The translations under genes were made by a program, and so were the position numbers. A stretch of DNA of 64,000 bases from Laguncularia racemosa (lineage: Eukaryota; Streptophyta; Magnoliopsida; Myrtales; Combretaceae), in the NCBI GenBank assembly GCA_037954665.1, contig JBBMOL010000149.1:1-64000 (forward strand). Direction: 5' to 3'. Shown here in pieces: positions 47,262 to 57,165 of the stretch (within the stretch, counting starts at the first letter, position 1; each line of letters opens with the position of its first letter). Below the pieces are notes generated by a model that was not told the origin of the DNA, searched no databases, and was given only the letters and a program-made list of their open reading frames with translations.

Positions 47262-49412
47262 AGGAAGTATGATCCCTATTCAAATACCTACAATCCCGGA
47301 TGGAGGGATTATCCTAACTTCAGATATGGCAATAAACCACAAAACTTCCAACAATTCCAACCTAAGCCATCAAACCAAGTATCACAGGCTCCTTCCACTT
47401 CAGGTATGTCCCTTGAGGAAATTGTTAAATCACTTGCCGTTAATACAAAACAATTTCAGGATGAGATAAAGCAGAGCATCCACAACTTGGAAAATCAGGT
47501 AACTCAACTTGCTTCTTCTATAAATAGGTTGGAAAGTCAAGGTAAGTTACCTTCTCAAACCGTCACAAATCCAAAGCAAAGTGCTAATGCAATTACCTTG
47601 AGAAGTGGAACGAAATTGCAGGGATCAAATGAGAAGGGACACCGAACTAATCCTGAGGAAGAGACTGAGAAGGAAACTGCAACTCCACGCCAGCAGAACA
47701 ATCAGATCAAAGGACCCCTCATTGAACCACCAAAGGTCATGACAACAGCACCTCCTTTCCCTTCCAGACTAGCAAAATCCAAGAATGAAGCTGAAGAAAA
47801 AGAGATTCTTGATACTTTTCGTAAAGTTGAGGTAAACATTCCTTTGCTGGATGCAATTAAGCAAGTACCTTGTTATGCTAAATTTCTTAAAGAATTGTGC
47901 ACTAACAAAAGAAAGATGAAAGGTAATGAAAAGATTAGTGTAGGTGAGAATGTTTCAGCTATTCTTCAGAAAAAGCTTCCTCCTAAATGTAAGGATCCAA
48001 GTATGTTTACTATTCCTTGCAAAATAGGTAATCTTGGAATTACTAGAGCTATGTGTGATTTAGGAGCTTCAATCAATGTTATACCTCTGTCTGTTTATCA
48101 ATGTTTAAATGTTGGCCCCCTAAAGGAAACAAGTGTTATTGTTCAACTTGCTGATAGGTCCAATGTTTATCCTGAGGGAGTTCTAGAAGATGTTTTAGTA
48201 CAAGTTAATGGTTTGGTTTTCCCCGCAGATTTTTACGTGCTTGACATGGAGAATGATGATTCTCGTAATTCATCGATGATATTATTAGGGAGACCATTTC
48301 TTAAGACATCTAGAACAAAAATCGATGTACATGATGGTAACCTCACTATGGAATTCGATGGTGAAGTGATTAAATTTAACATTTATGATGCCATGAAATA
48401 TCCTAGTGATATCTCTCCTGTTTTTGTTGTGGATGTTATTGACCCATTAACACAAGCTACATTTGATTTGATAGACGACGATGAGTTGAAAATTGTACTT
48501 AATAGGAGTCTTACTATTCATGCATTGAAAACTCTTAAGGAAAAGCTTGTAATATCCTCTGATTTGCAGGACAAGATTTGGGAGTTGGAATCATTAAAAC
48601 CTATCAGGTATGATGTGTCCTACATTCATTTACCCCCTTCTAACACAAAACTTCTTCCTTGTATTGTGCAGGCACCAAAGCTAGAATTAAAACCCCTACC
48701 CGAACATCTAAAGTATATTTTCTTAGGAGAAAAGGAGACTCTTGTTGTGATAGTCTCCAACAAGCTAAGTACTTTAGAAGAAGAAAAGTTGATTCGAGTG
48801 TTGAGAAAGTACAAAGAAGCCATTGGATGGTCCATAGCTGATATCAAAGGACTAAGCCCCTCCACCTGCATGCACAAGATTTTGATGGAAGATAATTGCA
48901 AACCTTTAAGGGAAGTTCAGCGTCGTTTGAATCCACCTATGATGGAAGTAGTTAAGAAAGAGATCTTGAAACTTCTTGATGCAGGTATGATCTATCCAAT
49001 TTCCGATAGCAAGTGGGTAAGTCCAATCCAAGTTGTTCCAAAGAAAACGGGCTTAACTGTGATTGAAAACTCTGATGGTGAGTTAATTCCTACTCGGGTT
49101 CAGAATGGATGGAGGGTTTGTGTTGATTACAGGAAGTTAAATGCATCAACTCGGAAGGACCGCTTCCCTCTTCCTTTTCTTGATCAGATGCTTGAACGTT
49201 TGGCTGGCCATTCTCACTATTGTTGTCTTGATGGTTATTCAGGTTTTCATCAAATTCTAGTGGCACCGGAAGATCAAGAGAAGACTACTTTTACTTGTCC
49301 ATTCGGTACTTTTGCATATCGAAGGATGCCTTTTGGGCTCTGCAATGCTCCAGCCACATTCCAAAGATGTATGGTTAGTATATTTTCAAATTATGTGGAG
49401 AATATTATATAG
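47262..49412 (+). pseudogene. E3 protease and reverse transcriptase N-terminal part
   Basis: Same frame as gag; the open stretch from the first ATG is 47406-49412. It contains the gag-pol linker (ITLRSGTKLQGSN), the retropepsin motif CDLGASINVIPLSVY (about residue 218 of the open stretch), then RT: LREVQRRLNPPMMEVVKKEI, VSPIQVVPKKTG, WRVCVDYRKLNASTRKDRFP, CCLDGYSGFHQI and MPFGLCNAPATFQRCM. A TAG at 49410-49412 lies immediately before VFMDDF, the RT active site. Without readthrough no complete RT is made. Confidence 0.9.
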
Positions 49413-51008
49413 GTTTTCATGGATGACTTCACCATCTATGGCAATTCTTTTTATTCATGTTTGACTAACCTTACAAAAGTGCTTCAAAGATGTATAGAAA
49501 AGAATTTAGTGTTGAATTATGAAAAATGTCACTTTATGGTTGAACAGAGTCTCATTCTAGGCCATATTGTATCTTCTAAGGGGCTTGAAGTCGATAAAGC
49601 TAAGGTAGAATTGATTAAATCTTTACCTTACCCTGTGAGTGTACGGGAAATTCGGTCTTTTCTTGGGAGTGCAGGATTCTATCGACGCTTCATCAAGGAT
49701 TTCTCCAAGATTACTCAACCCCTATGTCGATTGCTACAAAAAGAAGTGACATTTGAGTTCGGTGAGGCCTGCAAGAACGCTTTTGACACATTAAGAGATA
49801 AGTTAACTTCTGCTCCAATCATCCGACCACCCGACTGGACCCTTCCCTTTGAAATCATGTGTGATGCGAGCAATTATGCAGTTGGAGCAGTTCTTGGCCA
49901 AAAAGTTGGGAGAGCTTCTCATATCATTTATTATGCTTCCAGAACATTGGATAATGCTCAATGCAACTATTCCACAACGGAAAAAGAACTCTTGGCTGTT
50001 GTTTTTGCATTAGAAAAATTCAGATCATATTTACTTGGTACTAAGGTAATTGTTTACTCTGATCATGCAGCTCTCAAATACCTGCTTGCGAAGAAGGAGG
50101 CGAAACCAAGACTTATTCGATGGATACTCTTATTACAAGAGTTTGATCTGGAGATACTTGATAGGAAAGGCTCGGAAAACTTAGTTGCCGACCACCTCAG
50201 TAGAATTCCTATCAGTGAAGGGCCCACACAAATACAAGACGATTTTCCATATAAGTATCTCTTTTCTATTCAAAAGACAATTCCGTGGTATGCTGATATT
50301 GTCAATTATTTGGTTACTAAGACATTACCAAGTGATTTGTCTAGGGCTCAAAAAGATAAAATTAAAAGTGATGCTAAGTATTATGTATGGGATGATCCAT
50401 ATTTGTGGAAACATTGTGCTGATCAAATCATTAGACGGTGTATTTCTCAAGACGATGTTCCTTTTGTCTTGCAATTTTGTCACTCATATGCATGTGGTGG
50501 ACATTTTGGCCCTAAGAGGACAGCTCAAAAGGTATTAGGATGTGGTTTGTTTTGGCCTACATTGTTTCGTGACTCTTTTATGTTTTGTAAGGCTTGTGAA
50601 CAATGTCAAAAGATTGGCAACTTAGGACGTAGAGACCAAATGCCACTTACCCCTATTCTTACTTGCGAAATATTTGATATATGGGGTATTGACTTTATGG
50701 GTCCTTTTCCTCCTTTCGGTAATGTTTACATCCTTCTTGCTGTGGATTATGTTTCAAAATGGGTGGAAGCCAAAGCAACCCAAACTAATGTTGCTAAAGT
50801 TGTTGTGGAAACTCTACTAAAAAAATACAGGGTCACTCATCGCACTTCCACCGCATACCACCCCCAAACCAATGGATTGGCAGAAGTCTCAAATCGAGAA
50901 ATCAAGTCTATTTTAGAAAAAAAACCGTCAATCCAAGCAGGAAGGATTGGAGCACAAGACTTGAGGATGCATTATGGGCCTACCGGACAGCTTACAAGAC
51001 CCCTATAG
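49413..51008 (+). pseudogene. E3 reverse transcriptase active site, RNase H and integrase
   Basis: VFMDDFTIYG (RT catalytic Asp pair) opens the part. RNase H follows: FEIMCDASNYAVGAVLGQ, TTEKELLAVVFALEKFR and VIVYSDHAALKYL. The integrase zinc module is HSYACGGHFG...CKACEQC, then the first catalytic Asp in WGIDFMGPFPP. The frame then goes VVVETLLKKYRVTHRTSTAYHPQTNG, skipping the usual ISDGG block, so about 35 residues with the second catalytic Asp are deleted in frame. The catalytic Glu (AEVSNRE) is kept. A two-base gain in an A-run near 50920 shifts the frame. Confidence 0.9.
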
Positions 51009-51010
51009 GT

Positions 51011-51490
51011 ATGTCTCCTTACCGTTTAATATTTGGCAAACCATGTCTTCTCCCTGTAGAGCTGGAACATAGGGCGTATTGGGCTGTAAAACAATGTAAC
51101 ATGCGAATGGATGAGGCGGGTGAACACAGAAAACTTCAACTACAAGAACTCGAAGAAATTCGAAGAGAAGCGTACGAGAGTACTAAAATCTACAAGGAAA
51201 AAACAAAAGATTTTCATGATCAAATGATTTCCCGAAAGAATTTTTCTGTAGGTCAAAAAGTATTACTTTACCATTCTCGATTGAAGTTGTTTCCTAGCAA
51301 ACTACAATCACGGTGGATTGGTCCTTTTGTTATCACTAACATATTTTCACATGGTGCAGTTGAGATCTCCAGCCTTGAAACTGGTAAGACCTTTAAAGTC
51401 AATGGTCATCGCTTGAAACTTTTCTATAAAGGATTTCAAGTATGTAATATTGAAGAAACCAGTTTAACTCACCCCGAGTATTGTGATTGA
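51011..51490 (+). pseudogene. E3 integrase C-terminal part
   Basis: Frame after the shift near 50920: MSPYRLIFGKPCLLPVELEH, WAVKQCNMRMDEAGEHRK, then FSVGQKVLLYHSRLKLFPSK and SRWIGPFVITNIF, the DNA-binding C-terminal region of Gypsy integrases. It ends HPEYCD and TGA at 51488-51490. No chromodomain is seen, consistent with a non-chromovirus lineage. Confidence 0.85.
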
Positions 51491-52227
51491 TTACAGGAAC
51501 GTCTAGCCAAAGACGTTAAAGAAAGGCGCTTCATGGGAGGCAACCCATGTCAAAAAATAAATAAAAATAAATAAATAAATTTTCATTTTTTTAGTTTTGT
51601 TTTGCTTTTGTTTTAGTTTTGTTTTGTTTTGATTTTCGTGTAGTTTTGAACTCTTTGGATCAGCTACAATAAGGATACACATAATCAGATGACACTTTCC
51701 AGAGCTTAAGGGGAGAACTCCAATACCAGGGAAGTACTAGTATTTCCTTTCTCTTATCCTCTAATGTTCCTTGAGTTGTTAACTCCCCTTTCATTGTGCT
51801 GAATTTGGAACAGTGAGGACACTGTTCAAGCTAAGTGTGGGGGAGAGGATAATAAAATATAGAGAATAGAGAACTAACTTATACTCTGAATGTTTGTCCT
51901 TAAGCAATTTTAAGCTAAATTTTTCAAAATTATCATGACATCTGGAGATTGTACTAAATGTTGTAATAAGCATCTACAAAATGCAAAATTGACTTGTTCA
52001 AATGTTTTACTCACCCACTGCTGTGATTAGAATACGTGGTTAAAATTAATTAGTGAAATCTTTAAGAAACAAATTTACCTTGTATTTAGCTTTAGAATTG
52101 GAAGTCTAAGAGTAAGTCGAATCCCTAAGTGAAAAATAAACAAGTTTACTTCTAGGTTATATTAGCTACTGTATACTCTTTGAAGTTGTTTGTAAAGCAA
52201 TCATAACACTTAGTAAAAAAAAATAAA

Positions 52228-52259
52228 ATATATATATATTATATATATATATATATATA
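52228..52259. repeat. AT dinucleotide repeat
   Basis: Near-pure TA repeat inside the E3 3' region. E2 has a T-run instead at the same place. Confidence 0.8.
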
Positions 52260-52372
52260 AATCAAGCATAGCCATTACTCCAATGATTCAACTAATTGAG
52301 TTAAGAGTATTCAAACTTGAATGTTAGAGTGAGGAAGAGTCCGTAGGGGTATCTCAAAACCCGGTCACTTGA

Positions 52373-52555
52373 GTGATGAGCTCGGGATGTTGCCGACTCA
52401 ATGAACTCACTATAACGATAAGGGCGAAAAAGGCAAAAGTTCATGAAAAGAAGTGGGCAAAAACCCGTCAAAATAGATGCTTGAATAAATCAAAAGAACA
52501 TGAATGTAAACATTCATTGAATAAAACAAAGATGTATAAAAGGGAGAATATCTAG
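52373..52555 (+). CDS. small ORF of 60 codons in the E3 3' region
   Basis: Counterpart of 39879-40061 with the same start, stop and length and about two changes near codon 44. Lys/Arg-rich with CCRLNE near the start. The similarity may only reflect shared descent, so coding status is unproven. Confidence 0.3.
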   Translation: MMSSGCCRLNELTITIRAKKAKVHEKKWAKTRQNRCLNKSKEHECKHSLNKTKMYKRENI

Positions 52556-52924
52556 CAAAGAGCTTATACCATATGCTTTTACTTTATACTGCAAGGATTA
52601 TATGCTTGATAATATCCAATGAAGTTTAATTGGGTGTATTTCCTTAGTGGATTAAGTATTTACTTTTGGAATAAAAATTCTTTTGCTAAACATGAGGATT
52701 AAAGTTTGTTTTGTTTAGATTAGCTATTAAATTTTGTCCATGGTAATTTGATCACAGGAAACCAGTTTGGTTGAAGTAGTAGACATTAAAATTACAAGTC
52801 ATGAATTACAAATGAATAGATGCTTGGAATGATGAAAAGAAAGTTTGTATAATCTATGACAGATTTCTCAATTGATTTGATTTAATTGCTTGAGGACAAG
52901 CAAGAGTTTAAGTGTGGGGGAATT

Positions 52925-54168
52925 TGATAGGGCCATTTTATACTTAATCTTTATAGTATAAATTGTGTTAATTCATTATTGATTTTATAGAAATCATAAG
53001 GAAATGGTACTTAATACTATTATGGTGATAAATCAGGTTAAATGGAGTCAAGGATGCTAATTCAAGTAAATTAGAGAAGTCATCTACAACTTGGATCAAG
53101 ACAAGGAGTTACACCACCGGAGGAAAGCACATGAGCAAGTATCTGTCCAGAAGAAGGCACGGTTTAAAATCTAGCCATGGGTGGAGCCGTGGTACACACT
53201 GGACACGGAAGATGATATGTGAATTATGCACAGAGGAAGGCACGGCTTGACCCACTGCCGTGTGGTAGGGCGTGCCAGGCAGACGAAGATTCACTTCTCG
53301 AAATCTACTTGGAAAAGGAAAGATATTTCCGTATCTTGCTAGCAAAAGATCATATGCCATCCCTCTAACAATATAAATAGAACCAACCCTAGAGGGTGGG
53401 GGCAACTTTTAATCTTTAATCTTTAATCTTTAGATCTTGAAGAACCTTGGATCATCTTGGAGGCAGAGCAGGCAACCGGGTTTATCATGTTTCTACTTTT
53501 TATTTTCGTTTTGTTGATGAACATGAGTAGCTAAGCTACTTTTCTAGCCAAAGGGTCATAGATGTTTAATTCTCCACGAATTGTGAGGTCTAATTGACTT
53601 GTATTTAATCTATTCGTTGTTTTCGGATATTCATATATCTTTTGATCGTTTTGTCATTATTATCTTTGTTGATTGGTATGAATAGAGCTCTTCTACTCGA
53701 TTAGCAAGTTAATATATTGTCAACTAGCACGTCAAATCCGTAATTGTTTGATTGTTCTAGTCTCAGTGACATAATAACATGTTTGGTTATACAATAGATG
53801 ATCGAATTCATGTTATGGAGGTGTATGATCATGTTTAAATAGGTTATCTTATAATCTACTGGCATGAATTGGTGGTTTCTCTAGTTTTTAATGCTATTGG
53901 TAGATTAAATCCTAAGCACTTGTTTGGGGTTGTCTAATCGATAAGAGAAATAATCAAAGAGCTTCTCTTGGTTAACGAGGAAGTACGGAGAGATAGGTTG
54001 TTAGAGCTTGTTAATAACCATAACCAGTTTATCTAGGAATAAGAATAGAAAACATTTGCATCGATGATCAATTCCTTGAATTAAACTATCTTGATTCCTT
54101 TGGCTAGGCTTTTATCAATATACGATTATATTATCTTGCTTCGACTTTATTTTGATTTATAACAACCA

Positions 54169-54199
<31 letters not shown>

Positions 54200-54338
54200 G
54201 TTTTCTTTTCATCTTTATGCCCTTTGAATAGAAATATCTTTAACCAATCCTTGTGGATTCGACCCTACTCACCACTATATGCAAATCATATAATTGTCTA
54301 GGAGTAGGTTTTATTTTTGTTGGATTCGACACCCATCA
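52925..54338 (+). repeat. E3 3' LTR
   Basis: 1414 bp uninterrupted copy, TGATAGGGCC...CACCCATCA. It shows the empty site of E2 (GCTAATTCAAGTAAATTAG at about 53055). A 29-C run at 54169-54197 corresponds to 7 C in the 5' LTR. Confidence 0.95.
54169..54197. repeat. 29-C homopolymer in the E3 3' LTR
   Basis: 29 consecutive C versus 7 in the 5' LTR (46043-46049). Same place as the G-run of the reversed E2 LTRs. Confidence 0.9.
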
Positions 54339-54343
54339 GATGC

Positions 54344-54588
54344 CAAGCTGATGAGATCCATGATGAGAGCCAAGCCGGAAGAAGAAATGTGGATCCTCTT
54401 GAAGTGCCGCTTGGACCGATCACAAGAAATCGAGCGAAATGACTCAAGGAAGCACTTAACGGGTTGATAAAGGTTGTCCATGAAGCCGGAAAGGATTGGA
54501 GCAATCATGAAGTTAGAACGGATTGGAACAACCATGGGAAGACCCTTGCTTTTATACAAGTCACACTGGAGACGGGATGAAGAGGGCG
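54344..54588 (+). pseudogene. E1b polyprotein C-terminus
   Basis: Continues E1b after E3. GRRNVDPLEVPLGPITRNRA, then a TGA at 54440-54442 where E4 has CGA (Arg), then LKEALNGLIKVVHEAGKDW and a closing TGA. It joins directly to the E1b leader (junction near TGATGAGATCC, about 54350), so E1b lost practically all of gag-pol before E3 inserted. The end is purine-rich (GGATGAAGAGGG), the presumed polypurine tract. Confidence 0.8.
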
Positions 54589-55133
54589 TGTATTTTCAAG
54601 GCACGGCCGTGTAAGATTCTCAAGATTGCATAGAATCATACACGGCCAGACACACGGCTAAAAGGCACGGCTGCGTAAGGAGACAAGAATTGGCACAGAA
54701 TCATACACGGCCAAAGTACACGGCCGTGTATCCCCTGCCGGCCAGCTTGTTCTGTTTTCATGTTTTTACGCAACTTATCTAAGCTACGTCGTTTTGGACT
54801 TGTTTTTCACGAATTGTAACCCTAGTATAAAAGCTCCTAGGGTTTAGAACAACTAAGAATATACATCTTTGAACATTAAACACTTTTGAGAGGCACCTCT
54901 CTTGGTTCTTCAAGAACTAACTAGAACTTATCGATTTAATTTCGTGGCGTTCATCCCGACTTATCAATCGGTCTTTCATCCCGGTTGTGGCGTCTTCACA
55001 TTATACCAAGGTTCTTGTCTTGCTTATAGACAACGGGTCGCGGTTTCCACTTTAGGTGTTTGGGCGTCTTAGGTAACGAATTTCCGAACATATTGGTATT
55101 GGGTTTCGTCACGGGTTAATGTGGTTCGTATCA
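54589..55133 (+). repeat. E4 5' LTR (shared with E1b)
   Basis: TGTATTTTCAAGGCACGG...TTCGTATCA, followed by TT and the PBS. Start inferred from the purine tract just before. Contains CACGGCCGTG palindromes (54602, 54718) and a TATA box at 54826. It closes E1b and opens E4. Confidence 0.8.
54826..54833 (+). promoter_or_regulatory. TATA box of the E4 LTR
   Basis: TATAAAAG, conserved in the 3' LTR at 59246-59253, flanked by CCCTAG and CTCCTAGG. Confidence 0.65.
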
Positions 55134-55135
55134 TT

Positions 55136-55147
55136 TGGTATCAGAGC
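55136..55147 (+). other. E4 primer-binding site, tRNA-iMet
   Basis: TGGTATCAGAGC, an exact 12-base match to the usual initiator-Met PBS, two bases after the LTR. Confidence 0.9.
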
Positions 55148-55183
55148 TTAGGTTTGTCAAAACATCAAGTTCAATTGAGGAAG

Positions 55184-55636
55184 GTAATATCAAAAACCCT
55201 GACTCCAATCGTTCATATCAATTATCGTATTCAATTTTGTAGTATTGATTGTCTTTTGATAGTGTAATATCGACTAGGCGATTGTTAAAAAAAAAAAAGA
55301 GTAAAAATCACGACAAAAAAAAAGAAGAGAAAAGAAAAGAAAGAGAAATGTGATCAAAAGCAAAAACAGAGACAAAAAAAAAAAAATCGGATAGAAAAAA
55401 ATAGAGGAAAATTTACGAACCCTAGATTTGTTTTTGAATTCTACGGAAGGGAATTGGTGTAGTTTGGGTTAGTTCCAAGAGAATTGAGATGAGGAAATTG
55501 GCGAGTTGATATCATCGTTGTTTGTGAGAATACACGAGTGACTGTGTGATATCATCATTTGAGCGAAACACGTAAGGGAGTGTATCGTGAGGTTTAATTA
55601 TATATATATTTGTGTTAGTACTAATCTTTTCTGCAG
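55184..55636 (+). promoter_or_regulatory. candidate leader intron of E4
   Basis: Donor AAG|GTAATA (GT 55184-55185) and acceptor TACTAATCTTTTCTGCAG|G (AG 55635-55636) frame 453 nt between PBS and the gag ATG at 55642. The branch-point-like TACTAAT is close to the acceptor (about 12 nt), which is short. The conserved leader block lies at 55531-55595. Confidence 0.45.
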
Positions 55637-55641
55637 GGACA

Positions 55642-56538
55642 ATGTCGAGACAACATTCTCCTGAAGGTGAGAGGGGAAGGTTTGATGCTAGATTAGTAAT
55701 TGAGGCGTTGAGGGGTGAAATGAAGAGGATGTTCCAAGAGGGAATGGAACAAATTCATGAGACGGTAGAGCAAAGATTAGAGAAATCCACAAATGTATTC
55801 CAAGGGCATAAGAGGGAGAGTCGTTCTAGGAGAGTACCGAGGGGTGGAGATGAAATGTCAGATGATGATTTTTATGAGCCTTCTGTTGGGAGTTATCAAG
55901 GTTATAGTGGTCGGAATAGAGGAACTAGAGATTGGGAAGATAGAGGAGATAGGAATAGAGAGGATGATCAATTGAGTAGCATAAAGATGAAGATTCCTCA
56001 TTTCCAAGGGAAGAATGATCCTGAGGCGTACTTAGAGTGGGAGAAGAAGGTAGAGATGGTATTTGATTGTCACAACTATAGTGGGAGAAAAAAGGTAAAA
56101 CTTGCTGCCATTGAATTTTCGGATTATGCTACAGTGTGGTGGGATCAACTAATGTTGAATAGGAGAAGGAGTGGCGAGCCACCTATTGAGTCTTGGGAAG
56201 AGATGAAAAGAGTGATGAAGAAGCGGTTTGTGCCTGCGTATTACTATCGTGAATTGCACAACAAGTTGCAAACTCTGAGGCAGGGAAGCCAAAGTGTAGA
56301 TGAGTCTTTCAAGGAGATGGAAGTCACCATGATTAGGGCGAATGTAGAGGAGGATAGAGAGGCTACAATGGCTAGGTTTCTTGCGGGGTTGAATAGAGAA
56401 ATCCAAAATGTGGTTGAATTGCAGCATTATGTAGAATTGGAGGATATGGTTCACATGGCTATAAAGGTTGAGAACCAGCACAAGAGGAAAGGTAGTAGTA
56501 ATGCACGGTTTCCACAGGGTAATGGTTCATCCACTTAG
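55642..56538 (+). pseudogene. E4 gag
   Basis: The ATG at 55642 (MSRQHSPEGERGRFD) lies just after the acceptor and is preferred to the upstream in-frame ATG at 55612, which would be intronic. Order: charged N-terminal region, then IKMKIPHFQGKNDPEAYLEW, KVEMVFDCHNYSGRKKVKL, YATVWWDQLMLNRRR, MKKRFVPAYYYRELHNKLQ, ARFLAGLNREIQNVVELQHY and LEDMVHMAIKV. About 298 codons are open. The TAG at 56536-56538 precedes a Lys-rich stretch and the knuckle in the same frame. This is the best-preserved gag of its group here. Confidence 0.9.
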
Positions 56539-57165
56539 AAGACCAACCAATGGAAGAAAGAAGAAAAGCCTTTATCCACCAAACCAAAAGGGGAGCTGAG
56601 GCAAGCGAGTTCTACTCCTGGTAATCAAGGTAACCCTGAATCTTCTACTTCTAGAAATCATGACATTAGATGTTTTAAATGCCAAGGTAGAGGCCATATT
56701 GCTAGTCAATGTCCAAATTGGCGTGTGATGATTTTGCGTGATAATGGAGAGTATGAGACTGAGGGGGATAGTGAAGAAGATGATATGCCTCCATTAGAGG
56801 ATACTAGTGATGATGAGGAGCCTGCAATGGGAAGGTTAGTGGCAGTAGTGAAGCGAGCATTGAATGTGTAGGTGAAGGAAGAAGAGGAGGTGTAAAGAGA
56901 GAATATATTTCATACTAGATGCTATTTAGGAGATCACATCTGTAGTTTGATCATTGATGGAGGAAGTTGCACCAATGTAGTGAGCAATTTTATTGTTGAG
57001 AGGTTGGGGCTCAAAACTGTTAGACACCCTAGTCCATATAAATTGCAGTGGTTGAATGATAGTAGAGAGACTAAGGTGAGTAAGCAAGCATTTATTGGTT
57101 TTCGCATTGGTAGATATGAGGATGAGGTGTTATGCGATGTAGTGCCAATGTAAGCATGTCATGTA
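56539..57165 (+). pseudogene. E4 zinc knuckle and protease
   Basis: CFKCQGRGHIASQC at about 56674, acidic stretch, TAG at 56869-56871, TAA at 56893-56895 (Gln in fragment E6), then LIIDGGSCTNVVSN with the retropepsin Asp, HPSPYKLQWLNDSRETKV and VLCDVVPM. A TAA at 57151-57153 precedes ACHVLLGRSWQFD. All lie in the same frame as gag. Without the stops the protease would be normal. Confidence 0.85.

Larger units (their letters stand above)
51491..52924 (+). other. E3 3' non-coding region
   Basis: About 1.4 kb between integrase and the 3' LTR. It starts with the AAAGACGTTAAAGAAAGGCG sequence shared with E2, holds an AT repeat (about 52228-52259) and the small ORF at 52373-52555, and ends with the polypurine AAGTGTGGGGGAATT. 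No envelope-like ORF is found here, although some Athila elements have one. Confidence 0.8.
37635..54338 (+). mobile_element. E3: Athila-like Ty3/Gypsy retrotransposon, split by E2
   Basis: Direct duplication GATGC (37630-37634 and 54339-54343) brackets the element, with LTRs starting TGATAGGGCC and ending CACCCATCA. The 5' LTR is interrupted by E2. Internal order: tRNA-Asp PBS, gag, protease, RT, RNase H, integrase, long 3' non-coding region, polypurine GTGTGGGGGAATT, 3' LTR. The gag type and the tRNA-Asp PBS suggest the Athila side of the Gypsy tree; a Tat assignment is not excluded. Two stops, one frameshift and an integrase deletion make it defective. Confidence 0.85.

Noticed and set aside
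52330..52460. Structured or tRNA-like RNA in the E3 3' region (CCCGG...CTCGGG pairing)
   Set aside because: Only short stems could be drawn by eye and no tRNA arm set is present.
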